Assembly: GCA_964442525.1 (NCBI GenBank)
Contig: CAYTZO010000008.1
Span: 1-27,569 of the forward strand
Source of the DNA: CAYTZO01 sp964442525
GTDB taxonomy: Bacteria > Patescibacteriota > Microgenomatia > UBA10105 > UBA927
Direction of reading: 5' to 3'
Length of the DNA: 27,569 nt
Below, piece after piece: positions 1 to 8,161 of this stretch. The notes under the pieces were generated by a model. The model made no database searches. It had not been told where the DNA came from and saw nothing but the letters and a program-made list of their open reading frames with translations. The translations under genes were made by a program, and so were the position numbers. Position 1 is the stretch's first letter. Each line of letters begins with the position of its first letter.

Positions 1-863
1 CGGGCGAGCGAAATATCCGGTTGACGCACGGATGGATCATCGGGCGGGCGGGCAACGAATTCGATGGTTGATCGGGACTTGGTAAGTTTTATGATGATGT
101 TTGCAATGTCCAAAATCGTATGTTCGTCGGGATTTCCTATGTTTATCGGACCTGTTTGTCTACTTTCCATCATGGCGAGGATGCCACGGACCATGTCCGA
201 GACATAGCAAAATGACCGCGTCTGCTTGCCGTCGCCATGCACCGGTAACGGTTCTCCCCGAAGGGAGCGCATAATAAACTGCGGAACAACACGGCTGTCA
301 GAAGGATCTGAATTCGGTCCGTAGGTATTAAAAATCCTGATAATTTTTCCGTCAACGCCGTGCTCCCTGTAATATGCCATCGTCAGCATCTCACCGAAAC
401 GCTTCCCCTCATCATAACCGCTTCGCTTGCCAACGGGATTCACGTTTCCCCAGTATGATTCCTTCTGCGGATGTTCTTTGGGGTCGCCGTAGGCTTCGCT
501 CGTTGACGCAAAAAGCAATTTTGCGCCCATCGCTTTGGCAATATCGAGCATATTTTTGGTACCAATGGCATTGACGGCTGCAACCTCAATGGGGTGATCC
601 ATAATATAGGTGACCGATGCGGGGCTGGCGAGATCATAGATTTCCGAAACTTTTCCGGAAAACGGCAGGTGATGAGCGGTAACTTCGCGGGTGTCCGCAA
701 CAATCAGCTGAAATTTTGGATTTTTGCCAAGAGATTCGATATTGCGCTTTTTGCTCGTACGAAAATTATCCAGACACAGCACTTCGTCTCCGCGGGAAAG
801 AAGTGCCGCACACAGATGCGAACCGATAAACCCGCCTCCGCCGGTAACAAGAACTCTTTGCAT
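1..863 (-). CDS. UDP-glucuronate decarboxylase-like SDR (UDP-xylose synthase), C-terminus cut by window edge
   Basis: An extended short-chain dehydrogenase that most likely converts UDP-glucuronate to UDP-xylose with bound NAD in the cytoplasm. 287 codons are visible. The Rossmann motif TGGGGFIG is at residues 7-14. YDLASPAS (76-83), STSEAYGDP (120-128), YWGNVNP (137-143), the catalytic YDEGK (Y150, K154), RIFNTYGP (176-183) and RQPDI (280-284) are all hallmarks of the UXS/ArnA-decarboxylase family. Relatives are about 310-320 residues, so roughly 25-30 residues are missing beyond position 1. The ATG at 863 lies 9 nt after the stop of the preceding GT39 gene, behind an AAAGAGAA Shine-Dalgarno. 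A dTDP-glucose dehydratase or another UDP-sugar epimerase is the alternative, but YDEGKR and GNVNP favour UXS. No UDP-glucose dehydrogenase to supply UDP-glucuronate is present in the window. Confidence 0.85.
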   Translation of the reverse strand, partial: MQRVLVTGGGGFIGSHLCAALLSRGDEVLCLDNFRTSKKRNIESLGKNPKFQLIVADTREVTAHHLPFSGKVSEIYDLASPASVTYIMDHPIEVAAVNAIGTKNMLDIAKAMGAKLLFASTSEAYGDPKEHPQKESYWGNVNPVGKRSGYDEGKRFGEMLTMAYYREHGVDGKIIRIFNTYGPNSDPSDSRVVPQFIMRSLRGEPLPVHGDGKQTRSFCYVSDMVRGILAMMESRQTGPINIGNPDEHTILDIANIIIKLTKSRSTIEFVARPPDDPSVRQPDISLA

Positions 864-872
864 ATTCTCTTT

Positions 873-2171
873 CTATGCCGGATGCTTATACGTGAGCGTT
901 AGGATGCTGCTTCCAAAAATAAAAAGATAAAACCATATTGGTCCTACTCTCATGAGCCACTTTTCCTTACCAAACATGAAAAGCAAAACGAACGGTAATA
1001 CAAGTATACCAGTCAGCACGCGAAATTGCACCGGCGCGAGCCCGAAATTCGGCTCGAATCCATATTGGATCATGAACATGCCGAGAAAGAGGAGAAACAC
1101 AAAGAAAAACCAGCTTTTCGACACGAGCGCCGTACGAAGCGTTTCCGAAGTGGCGACGGCCATAAACGGAAACAGCGGGATAAGGTACCAGCCTGATTGG
1201 CCTTCCTTGGTGAGCGAGGTTAAGAGAAAAAGCACATAGAAAAATACCATGGGGGTCAGGCGGGCATATTTTTGTTTCGCGAAAGAGAGGAACAGCGCCA
1301 CAAAGCCCAGATAATACCATCCGTCCTGATAAATTTTGTTAATAATGATCGGCGTGGAGAAAAGATACCACAGGGTTTGCGGGCCAATTTCCCGCGAAGA
1401 CTGAAAAGAAAATATTTTCAGGAACGTGTCTTTATCAAGCCAAAATCCATAGAGGACGTACCCTATGATAAAAAGAACCCATGTCCCAAGCGAGAGAACG
1501 GTAAGTTTTGGTTTTACCTTGTCTTTGATAAGCATAAAAAGAATATAGAGACCCAGGACAATGCCGGATTCTTTCATTAAAAACCCAACTCCTGCCAGAG
1601 CCCCTAAGGCAACGGCATAAAGAGTCGTTTTTTTGCGCCGGAAAACCGTGTAGAGATAGATGGTGGCAAGGATAACGGTCGTTAACAAGTTTTCGGCAAC
1701 GACGACACGACTGGAGATCACAAATATCGGTGCTGTTAGGTAGATTGCGAGCGCCCACCAGGCCGTCGGAAAGTCAAAAAGCTCCCGGGTAACCAGAAAC
1801 ACAAATACGCTCGAGATGGTTGAAAATGCGATCGGAACGATACGGATGGTTGCCAGGCTTACCGCGTCAAACGTGTTTTGCCCCCAAAGCAAGGACCAGG
1901 CGCCAACGAGGATGCCGGTAAGAGGCGGGTGATCAAAATACGGCCGCACGAGAGGAAAAAGGATGCCTCCGATGGTTACGTCGGTTCTATCCGGATACGG
2001 AAAGAACGACCATGAGACGGGTATGCCGGTTCTAATGAGACTGAGCCCCAAAAAGGCATAGGTGTATTCATCGCTGGTTGCTCCGCGCTGGGGATAAACC
2101 GTATAGTTGTAAAACTTAAGAAACAATCCAACCAGGAGAATAATAATGAGCGTCACAGGAATCCGCTTCAT
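873..2171 (-). CDS. GT39-type (PMT/ArnT-like) GT-C glycosyltransferase
   Basis: A 432-residue multi-pass membrane protein of the GT-C fold, predicted to move a sugar from a polyprenyl-phosphate donor to an acceptor on the outer face of the membrane. An N-terminal membrane segment is followed by a first external loop with the conserved acidic pair D34-E35 (ATSDEYTYA) and then FDHPPLTG (79-86), the counterpart of the HPPL/KPPL motif in protein mannosyltransferases and ArnT. About ten more hydrophobic segments follow. There is no sizeable C-terminal soluble domain. The ATG at 2171 overlaps the stop of the preceding GT4 gene as ATGA, implying translational coupling. Donor and acceptor cannot be read from sequence. 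Confidence 0.8.
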   Translation of the reverse strand: MKRIPVTLIIILLVGLFLKFYNYTVYPQRGATSDEYTYAFLGLSLIRTGIPVSWSFFPYPDRTDVTIGGILFPLVRPYFDHPPLTGILVGAWSLLWGQNTFDAVSLATIRIVPIAFSTISSVFVFLVTRELFDFPTAWWALAIYLTAPIFVISSRVVVAENLLTTVILATIYLYTVFRRKKTTLYAVALGALAGVGFLMKESGIVLGLYILFMLIKDKVKPKLTVLSLGTWVLFIIGYVLYGFWLDKDTFLKIFSFQSSREIGPQTLWYLFSTPIIINKIYQDGWYYLGFVALFLSFAKQKYARLTPMVFFYVLFLLTSLTKEGQSGWYLIPLFPFMAVATSETLRTALVSKSWFFFVFLLFLGMFMIQYGFEPNFGLAPVQFRVLTGILVLPFVLLFMFGKEKWLMRVGPIWFYLFIFGSSILTLTYKHPA

Positions 2172-3286
2172 ACGATTGGTGATTGGAGCGCTGACAGTGC
2201 CGCCTCGGCTGTTTTGTCCCAGTCAAATTCTTTTGCGCGTATTTGTGCGCCGGTTTGAATTTTGGCATAGAGGGAGGGACTGGTCAAAAGCTCTACGACT
2301 GCATTGGCCATGGCAAAGGGATAAGCGGGTGTGATGCGCCCGTTTTTTCCGTCGGTTATAATGTCGCGAAAGCCAGCAACATCATATACAACCGACGGCG
2401 TCCCCACGTAGCCTGCTTCGGGGACGATGAGGCCCCATCCTTCTTTGACCGACGCGGCCACCAGAAGATGTGCCCGGGCCATGAGTTCAAATTTCCTCTC
2501 CTGCGGCACGAAGCCAAAGAACCGCACGTGAGCGCTCAGGTCTCGTTCCCTGATTCTTCTCTGGAGCAGGTTCAGGTATCCCGAATCGCCCTGACCAACG
2601 ATCCAAAGCTTAACGCTCTTCACCCGTTGCCTGACTAGGTTCAGCATCTCCAAAATTTGGTCAATTCCTTTTGTCTTTGATATCCGGCCGACAAAGATAA
2701 GGGTTGGATCCTTTTCTTTCCGCAGGCGCCTTGCCCGGTCGGGAAGCGTTAGTCCCATCGGAAGAACCGTAATGTGTTCCTTCCCAACTCCTTTGGCAAT
2801 AAGATCCTTCCGGGTTGAAGGAGAAATTGTCAAAAACGGCACATTCTTGTAAAGGCGAAAGTACGAGCGTTCAATTGCCCGGCCAATAATGTTAAAAGGG
2901 AAAGGAAACGTTACATTCCAAAGTTCGTCTGCAACTTCACAAATGAGGGCAACCTTCCTTTCTCTCACATAGAGTGGGGTAAAAAATGGTATACCGTGAA
3001 TTTCATCCAAAACCACGTCGAACTTCCCGCGGCCGTAGCGTCTGTACCACCCATACGCTGCCGCGTGTACGGGAATATGCGGATCCCGGACAATCGGCGA
3101 CCCCTTGCGGATAATTCTCACGTCGTTGACTATCTCTTCCTTTTTTGAACCCGGAAATTCAGAAGATAACTGGGTCACCCCGTGGCCTCTTGCCGCCCAT
3201 CGCTTTGCCATCTCATGCGTGAGAAGCTCAGCGCCTCCGGCATTCGGATTTTTTATATCGCTCCAGTTGAGAATAAGAATGTTCAT
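2168..3286 (-). CDS. GT4-family GT-B glycosyltransferase
   Basis: A 372-residue cytoplasmic or membrane-associated retaining glycosyltransferase that would use a nucleotide-sugar donor. The N-terminal Rossmann half has the glycine-rich acceptor loop NAGGAE (15-20). The C-terminal half has IFVGRISKTKG (197-207) and the GT4 E-x7-E signature with E282 and E290 in KEGWGLIVPEAG. Length is usual for GT4. The ATG at 3286 follows a 23-nt gap after the preceding GT2 gene, and I see no clear Shine-Dalgarno. It is coupled to the next gene by ATGA. It probably adds one residue to the lipid-linked glycan before flipping. The specific sugar is unknown. Confidence 0.87.
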   Translation of the reverse strand: MNILILNWSDIKNPNAGGAELLTHEMAKRWAARGHGVTQLSSEFPGSKKEEIVNDVRIIRKGSPIVRDPHIPVHAAAYGWYRRYGRGKFDVVLDEIHGIPFFTPLYVRERKVALICEVADELWNVTFPFPFNIIGRAIERSYFRLYKNVPFLTISPSTRKDLIAKGVGKEHITVLPMGLTLPDRARRLRKEKDPTLIFVGRISKTKGIDQILEMLNLVRQRVKSVKLWIVGQGDSGYLNLLQRRIRERDLSAHVRFFGFVPQERKFELMARAHLLVAASVKEGWGLIVPEAGYVGTPSVVYDVAGFRDIITDGKNGRITPAYPFAMANAVVELLTSPSLYAKIQTGAQIRAKEFDWDKTAEAALSALQSPIV

Positions 3287-3309
3287 ACGAAAACGGTCAG
3301 AATCGGGTT

Positions 3310-4116
3310 TCAGCCGATGTTAATACGGAAATCAAGCTCCGGATCGTACCGCCAACGGCGTTTATTCGTGTCATCGTAATAGTGAAGGATTTTAAGCCGA
3401 TAAAAAACTGCAAGGGTATCCCACATCATGTTCCAGATCTCCTTCCATACTTTTGCCGAGGTCAGGGTACTAAACCGAGAAAAATCCAGCTCCACGGGAG
3501 CCTCGTAAATCCGCGTGTACCCCAGCGAATGCGCCACCGCAAGCATCTCGATATCAAAGGCAAACCGTTTGACTAACAGACGCGGAAGGACGTCTACTAG
3601 AACTTTCCGCCGAAAGAGTTTGAGTCCAACCTGAGAATCGCGAATGTTCAAACCAAACAGCATCCTCATGAACTGCTGATATCCCCACGAAAGAATTTTG
3701 CGGAATGCCGGATAGCGCACTTTTGATGCGGGATGGCGCTTGCTGCCGATGACGATATCAGCGTTATACCAGTGGTAGTGAGCAAGAAGCATGCTCACCC
3801 CGCTCGGATCAATGTCGCCGCCTGCGTCGATAAAGACGATAACATCGCCCTTGGCACGAGCCATGCCGTAACGCACGGCATACCCTTTCCCGTGATTGTG
3901 CTCATACCCGATCACAATAATATGTTTCTTTTCTCCCTTTTTCGCCTTTTCAAACGTTTTGTCGTCCCTGCCGTCAACGACAACAATAATTTCATAGGGA
4001 ATATGTAACCTGACCAGACTCGCGTCCAGGTCGCGAATGCTTTTTTCTATCGTTTTCTCCTGGTGGTAGCTCGGCATGATAACCGAGAGCAGGTTATTCT
4101 CTGGTTGCGTAGACAT
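3310..4116 (-). CDS. GT2 glycosyltransferase, polyprenyl-phosphate-sugar synthase (DPM1/ALG5-like)
   Basis: A 268-residue GT-A enzyme, likely making a polyprenyl-phosphate-linked hexose from a nucleotide sugar on the cytoplasmic face. The nucleotide-binding strand LSVIMPSYHQE is at 10-20 and VVVDGRDD at 45-52. The metal-binding region reads FIDAGGDIDP (95-104) rather than DAD. It also has RDSQVGLKLFRR (159-170) and KRFAFDIEML (183-192), as in dolichyl-phosphate mannose/glucose synthases. No transmembrane pair is evident, unlike GtrB-type enzymes. The C-terminal tail WRYDPELDFRINIG is unfamiliar. The ATG at 4116 overlaps the flippase gene by 23 nt and has no good Shine-Dalgarno, but the first beta-strand requires a start about here. 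Confidence 0.8.
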   Translation of the reverse strand: MSTQPENNLLSVIMPSYHQEKTIEKSIRDLDASLVRLHIPYEIIVVVDGRDDKTFEKAKKGEKKHIIVIGYEHNHGKGYAVRYGMARAKGDVIVFIDAGGDIDPSGVSMLLAHYHWYNADIVIGSKRHPASKVRYPAFRKILSWGYQQFMRMLFGLNIRDSQVGLKLFRRKVLVDVLPRLLVKRFAFDIEMLAVAHSLGYTRIYEAPVELDFSRFSTLTSAKVWKEIWNMMWDTLAVFYRLKILHYYDDTNKRRWRYDPELDFRINIG

Positions 4117-5347
4117 AGGAAATCAAAAGGAATACCGTGAGAACCGACGTGACGCCAACGGATACGTTAATTACCATGGCGAGCGACGAATGAAAAAACC
4201 ACAGAAGCGTCGCTTGCGCGACCGCCGCAGCAACAAGGAAGTACATGGGAAATGTTTTCTGGATCGCCAGAAAAAAATAACCAAGAAACGTAATGATCGA
4301 GGCAAGGGAAAGGAAAACGGCAAATTGTCCCAGGTTTGGCGCCGCGCCCAGATACTGCGGACCGATAAGCACTTTGAGCGCGAGAACGGGGGTAAACGCA
4401 TAGACAGCGGTAACTATTCCCGAAAGCCCTACGACGGAGAAAAGGCTAATACGAAAAATTCGCTTGATACTCTCTCCCCTGGCGTGCGCTTCGGATACAA
4501 GAGGAAACATGGCAACCGAGATGGGTGCAACGCCAAAATAAATTATCTTCCCGAGTACGGAAAGGGCGGAATAGAGCCCGGAGGTGTACGCGTCAAAAAA
4601 ATGTCTCACGAGCACGACATCCGTGTTAAACAGAGACATTGTGCTAATATTTACGATAAAACTCGGCACTGCGTAGCGCGCTATGGAGCCAACCGGCAAA
4701 CGGATGCCCGCCTCCCGCTTTCCGATAAATGCTCTCAATCGAAACTGCATGTAGAGGTAGGAAAAAACCGTTATGAGAACAAACCCGGCAAATGCGCCGG
4801 TAGTCCGAAAACCCAAGAAAACCGCAAAAACGCCCAGGATCAGTTTGCCGTATGCCTCAATAAACTGCGCTATCGTTAGAGAAACGAATTGTGACAGCCC
4901 CTGAAGCGTAGACCTATTGAGCGTCACCAGGAGTCCAAAAAAAAGTGCAAATTCCAAAAGGAGAAAGTCCGCTAGTGAACTAAGACGCAGAAACGCAAGG
5001 ATCGGACGGGCAAAGAAAAAAAGAATTATTCCCCCGGCAACCAGCGCCAGGAGACAAAGCTTGCGCATAATATGGTAGAGCGCGTTAATCTTTTTGGGTT
5101 CGTTCCTGCCGACGTAGGCTGAAACGTATTTCGCGACGACCGTCCCCAATGTCACCAACGGTACCGTAAAAAGGTTGGTAACAGAAATAAGGCTCTGGAG
5201 CGCCCCATAATCTGCCGGTACAAGCATTCTCCCCACGCTGAGGTGATAGAAGTACGATCCTATGTTGGCAATGAAATTCCCTACCACCATGATGGAATTT
5301 GCTCGAACAGTACGATCGCCGGCAAACGTTGACCAGATTTTTTTCAT
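4094..5347 (-). CDS. Wzx-like lipid-linked oligosaccharide flippase (MOP superfamily)
   Basis: A 417-residue protein with roughly a dozen hydrophobic segments. Its N-terminus resembles polysaccharide transporters of the MOP/MVF superfamily, including HLSVGRMLVPADYGALQSL (35-53), where the PADYG motif occupies 44-48. Family members flip undecaprenyl-linked oligosaccharides from the cytoplasmic to the outer leaflet. Length matches typical Wzx proteins. It sits between the two polyprenyl-phosphate-sugar synthases, which fits a role in exporting lipid-linked intermediates. The ATG at 5347 is 7 nt after the stop of the upstream GT2 gene, and no strong Shine-Dalgarno is visible. The transported substrate cannot be predicted. 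Confidence 0.83.
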   Translation of the reverse strand: MKKIWSTFAGDRTVRANSIMVVGNFIANIGSYFYHLSVGRMLVPADYGALQSLISVTNLFTVPLVTLGTVVAKYVSAYVGRNEPKKINALYHIMRKLCLLALVAGGIILFFFARPILAFLRLSSLADFLLLEFALFFGLLVTLNRSTLQGLSQFVSLTIAQFIEAYGKLILGVFAVFLGFRTTGAFAGFVLITVFSYLYMQFRLRAFIGKREAGIRLPVGSIARYAVPSFIVNISTMSLFNTDVVLVRHFFDAYTSGLYSALSVLGKIIYFGVAPISVAMFPLVSEAHARGESIKRIFRISLFSVVGLSGIVTAVYAFTPVLALKVLIGPQYLGAAPNLGQFAVFLSLASIITFLGYFFLAIQKTFPMYFLVAAAVAQATLLWFFHSSLAMVINVSVGVTSVLTVFLLISYVYATRE

Positions 5348-5354
5348 GGATGAC

Positions 5355-6041
5355 TTACGAGAAAAACCGACACCGCAAAAGAGTCAATAACGCAGTGACG
5401 CCGTCCCGCCATGTTAGCTTTTTCCCCTCTTCAAATTTCCGTCCGTAATAAGAAATGGGTACCTCATAGATCTGGTAACCGGCCAAGAGCGCTCTTGCGG
5501 TAAACTCGGGCTCAAAATCAAAACGATTTGCCGAAAGACGGATGCTCTCGATCACCCCACGGCGAAATACTTTGTATCCCGTCTCCATGTCCGTAATATT
5601 TGTGTTGAAAAGCACGTCCGTTACCCATGTAACGAACTTATTTCCCGCAGCATAAACATACATGGTAGAAAGATGCGGACCGAGGAACCTGGATCCGTAT
5701 ACAATGTGCACTTGAGGATTCTGAAAAGGAGACAGAAGCGACGGATAATCCTCGGGGCTGTATTCTAAATCTGCGTCTTGTATAAGAATGATCTCTCCTT
5801 GTGCCGCCTCAAATCCCCGCCGTACCGCCGCTCCTTTGCCCTGGTTCTTCTTTTGCAGGAAAACCCTAGCGTGTTTCTCCCAGGCCCGGAGCTTCTTGAC
5901 AGTGCCGTCTGTCGATCCGTCGTCCACGACAATGACCTCCTTTTCCCAGCCGGGTAACTTCGCCGCCAAAACCCTGTGGAGGAGCGTATCAATCGTGCCA
6001 ACTTCGTTATACACCGGGATGATGATCGATACTTTTTTCAT
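5355..6041 (-). CDS. GT2 dolichyl-phosphate mannosyltransferase-like (DPM1 family)
   Basis: A 228-residue single-domain GT-A enzyme, predicted to make a polyprenyl-phosphate hexose, the donor type used by GT-C enzymes. Visible motifs are VSIIIPVYNE (4-13), VVDDGSTDG (38-46), the metal site QDADLEY (88-94), YGSRF (115-119), TDMETGYKVF (150-159), FDFEPEF (174-180) and a basic loop RKFEEGKKLTWRDG (201-214). All fit soluble bacterial DPM1-type enzymes. I chose ATG 6041 because it begins exactly at the first beta-strand. The same frame continues upstream to 6101, but that would add 20 hydrophobic residues inside the preceding gene. The start lies 1 nt past the upstream stop with no Shine-Dalgarno, suggesting termination-reinitiation. 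Confidence 0.87.
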   Translation of the reverse strand: MKKVSIIIPVYNEVGTIDTLLHRVLAAKLPGWEKEVIVVDDGSTDGTVKKLRAWEKHARVFLQKKNQGKGAAVRRGFEAAQGEIILIQDADLEYSPEDYPSLLSPFQNPQVHIVYGSRFLGPHLSTMYVYAAGNKFVTWVTDVLFNTNITDMETGYKVFRRGVIESIRLSANRFDFEPEFTARALLAGYQIYEVPISYYGRKFEEGKKLTWRDGVTALLTLLRCRFFS

Positions 6042-6042
6042 G

Positions 6043-7131
6043 TCAGGAAATAAAATAGCCCCGCAAAAAAGCAGAACCAAAGTACACCAGGGTAGCAGCA
6101 AAAATCACAATAACCATACATTTTACCGCAAAAGGCAGTTTTCCCATAACAAAAAATAACGGAAAGGCTGCCTGGAGATAGCGGGGAAACGAAGAAAGCG
6201 TACCGGTGAGTGTCGGCGTTATAATCGCAGCAAGAGCGTAGAGCAAGTAGGATTTTTTAAGCCCTTTTTTCCAGGACGCCAAAAGAAGTATTCCTGCAAA
6301 CACGAAACTTGAAAATTCCAGCGCCGCAACTTGATAAATGAACGTCGTCCGTGATGCGGTCACAAAAATCCTCCCGTATCGCAAAACTACCTGCGGAAGC
6401 ATAATAAGCTCGCTACCGCTCCTGTTGGCTCCAAAGAGCGGCTGTTGATGGAAAAAAGCAAGCGGATCACCGAGAGAAATCCACAAATACGTCATGTAAG
6501 CAATAAGACCCACCGGCATAATGAATATTTTCCAGACGTGTTTTCTTTTTTCCGTTGATGGTAAGGCAAGAAATTCCACGCCTGCCGCAAGTATCAGATA
6601 TACGCCGAAAAGGCTCGCAGCGCTGGCAAGTGCGCCCAAAATACCAACCCACCACCATCTTCGCTTTTCTATGGCATAGAGCGTCGCCGAGGCAAAAAGG
6701 AAATACAGACCACTCGGGTACATGCTTGCGTAAAAAAAACTGGCTGGGTAGACCAGAAGTATCATGAGTATCCAGAATGCGTTTTTCCGGTCGTAGAGCT
6801 GGCCGAGCTTATAGACGAAGTAGAGTCCAAAAAATGTTGCAATCTGCGATATGCCTAGTCCCGCAAAAACCATGTCTACTCGCAGGATATAGGAAAAACC
6901 GCGTATAAGAAGCGGATAGAGCGGGAAAAAAGCCTGGAGGTACTGAAGATACCCCACGCGTGCAATCGTCAGATAGTGCACGCCGTCAAAGTTTGCCCAT
7001 GGCGTCGGCCCAAGAAAAGAAGTTTGGAGGGCAAAAAACTTGGGTGATATAAACTCAATTCCCAAAAGAAAAAACCTCCACGCGGCATAGATAATTGCAA
7101 TCGGCTTGAAATCACGCCAAAACTCTTTCAT
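6043..7131 (-). CDS. PIG-V-like GT-C mannosyltransferase (GT76-related)
   Basis: A 362-residue multi-pass protein resembling the GPI mannosyltransferase PIG-V/Gpi18 family and its bacterial relatives. The first external loop has WANFDGVHYLTIARVGY (45-61) with conserved D49, then AFFPLYPLL (67-75), both characteristic of this family. YPASFFYASMYPSGLYFLF (128-146) aligns by eye with the family's conserved Y-x-E-S region, but the glutamate is absent here. Known relatives transfer mannose from dolichyl-phosphate mannose on the non-cytoplasmic side. It overlaps the upstream GT4 gene by 20 nt and sits directly before the DPM1-like gene that could supply its donor. The assignment to the family is firmer than the sugar. 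Confidence 0.75.
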   Translation of the reverse strand: MKEFWRDFKPIAIIYAAWRFFLLGIEFISPKFFALQTSFLGPTPWANFDGVHYLTIARVGYLQYLQAFFPLYPLLIRGFSYILRVDMVFAGLGISQIATFFGLYFVYKLGQLYDRKNAFWILMILLVYPASFFYASMYPSGLYFLFASATLYAIEKRRWWWVGILGALASAASLFGVYLILAAGVEFLALPSTEKRKHVWKIFIMPVGLIAYMTYLWISLGDPLAFFHQQPLFGANRSGSELIMLPQVVLRYGRIFVTASRTTFIYQVAALEFSSFVFAGILLLASWKKGLKKSYLLYALAAIITPTLTGTLSSFPRYLQAAFPLFFVMGKLPFAVKCMVIVIFAATLVYFGSAFLRGYFIS

Positions 7132-8161
7132 AGACTTGTACTGTCTCCCGGGCCACGTTTTGCCAGGAAAACTTCCTTACCCACTCAAATCCCCTTTTTA
7201 TCAGCTCGGTGCGTTTGGGGGGAGACGCTTTCAGTGTCTCAATAATCCCGCTGCTGATTGAAGTGATATCTGAAGGATCGACTAATCTCGATGGGCCTGC
7301 GATTTCCTTAAGGCTCGTGGTATCCGATGCGACAACCGGACACCCGCATGCCATCGCCTCAAGAACAGGAAGCCCGAATCCCTCAGCAAAAGAGGGCTGA
7401 ACGCAGACAGATGCCATGGAATAAAATGTTGCAAGGTCCTCTTGTTCCACGTAGCCCGGACTCAATACGCCGCTTTTTAGTCCTAGATCGCTTATGAGTT
7501 TGTTTATTTGTTTCGTCTCATCAAGCTCACTCTTGCGAAACTGCTTCCCTGCCAACACGAGACACTCAGACGGAAAAATCTTTTTAACTTCGGCAAAAGC
7601 ATGAAGGAGGCCCGGAATATTTTTGTTCCAATTTACATCCCCTACATACAATATAAATTGTTCCGGCATGCGGTATTTCTTCCGAACGCCCTCACGAATT
7701 CTTTTGTCGCTTACCGGTTTCATGCTGTCCGAAGGAGACAGATAGACGACGTGAATTTTTTGTTCGGGTAGTGCGGCAATGCGGGCGATATCTTTTTGAG
7801 ATGCAAAAGAATCCGTGAGGATTGCACGGGCTCCCCGCAGCGACGTCTTTTGGACGCGCCATTTAACCTCGCCACGGATGCCTCGGGGAAAATGATCCTC
7901 ATAAGCAATTGGGATAAGATCGTGTACGGTTACCACCGTGGGCCTGGTTTTAATGATGGGCAACGTTAGGAAAAACGGTTCAAAGTAGGGATAGTGGATG
8001 ACGTCTATACTTTTGGGTAATTTTTGTCCTCGAGTAAATAAATAGTACGAATGTTTCCTTTCATACTTCCGCAGAGCCTCAATAAGTTGCCTCGTATAAC
8101 TGCCTGTGCCGCGCAATTTATGTCCGCTTACGAGAGGAGATGTTTCTATGGCGATATGCAT
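7112..8161 (-). CDS. GT4-family GT-B glycosyltransferase (mannosyltransferase-like)
   Basis: A 349-residue nucleotide-sugar-dependent GT4 enzyme. RGTGSYTRQL (17-26) is the N-terminal donor/acceptor loop, VVTVHDLIP (76-84) is typical of WbaZ/mannosyltransferase-like GT4 proteins, YVGDVNWNKN (172-181) opens the C-terminal domain, and the E-x7-E pair is E260/E268 in FAEGFGLPVLEAM. The start is set at ATG 8161, preceded by AAGG with 5-nt spacing. An in-frame TTG at 8176 would add only five residues. The gene overlaps the upstream PTPS_related gene by 44 nt, the longest overlap in the window. It likely acts on the cytoplasmic face, adding a residue to the lipid-linked precursor. Confidence 0.87.
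   Translation of the reverse strand: MHIAIETSPLVSGHKLRGTGSYTRQLIEALRKYERKHSYYLFTRGQKLPKSIDVIHYPYFEPFFLTLPIIKTRPTVVTVHDLIPIAYEDHFPRGIRGEVKWRVQKTSLRGARAILTDSFASQKDIARIAALPEQKIHVVYLSPSDSMKPVSDKRIREGVRKKYRMPEQFILYVGDVNWNKNIPGLLHAFAEVKKIFPSECLVLAGKQFRKSELDETKQINKLISDLGLKSGVLSPGYVEQEDLATFYSMASVCVQPSFAEGFGLPVLEAMACGCPVVASDTTSLKEIAGPSRLVDPSDITSISSGIIETLKASPPKRTELIKRGFEWVRKFSWQNVARETVQVYERVLA

Noticed and set aside
4076..4879. 267-codon open frame on the plus strand
   Set aside because: It lies entirely opposite the flippase and GT2 genes. Its Lys/Arg/Asn-rich, patternless protein is what the complement of a hydrophobic membrane protein gives. No domain or ribosome-binding site.
6042..6101. 20-residue hydrophobic extension of the DPM1-like gene, possible signal anchor
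   Set aside because: It lies inside the preceding PIG-V-like gene, and the usual beta-strand start MKKVSIIIPVYNE begins at 6041. A coincidence of an open frame opposite membrane-protein codons is more likely.
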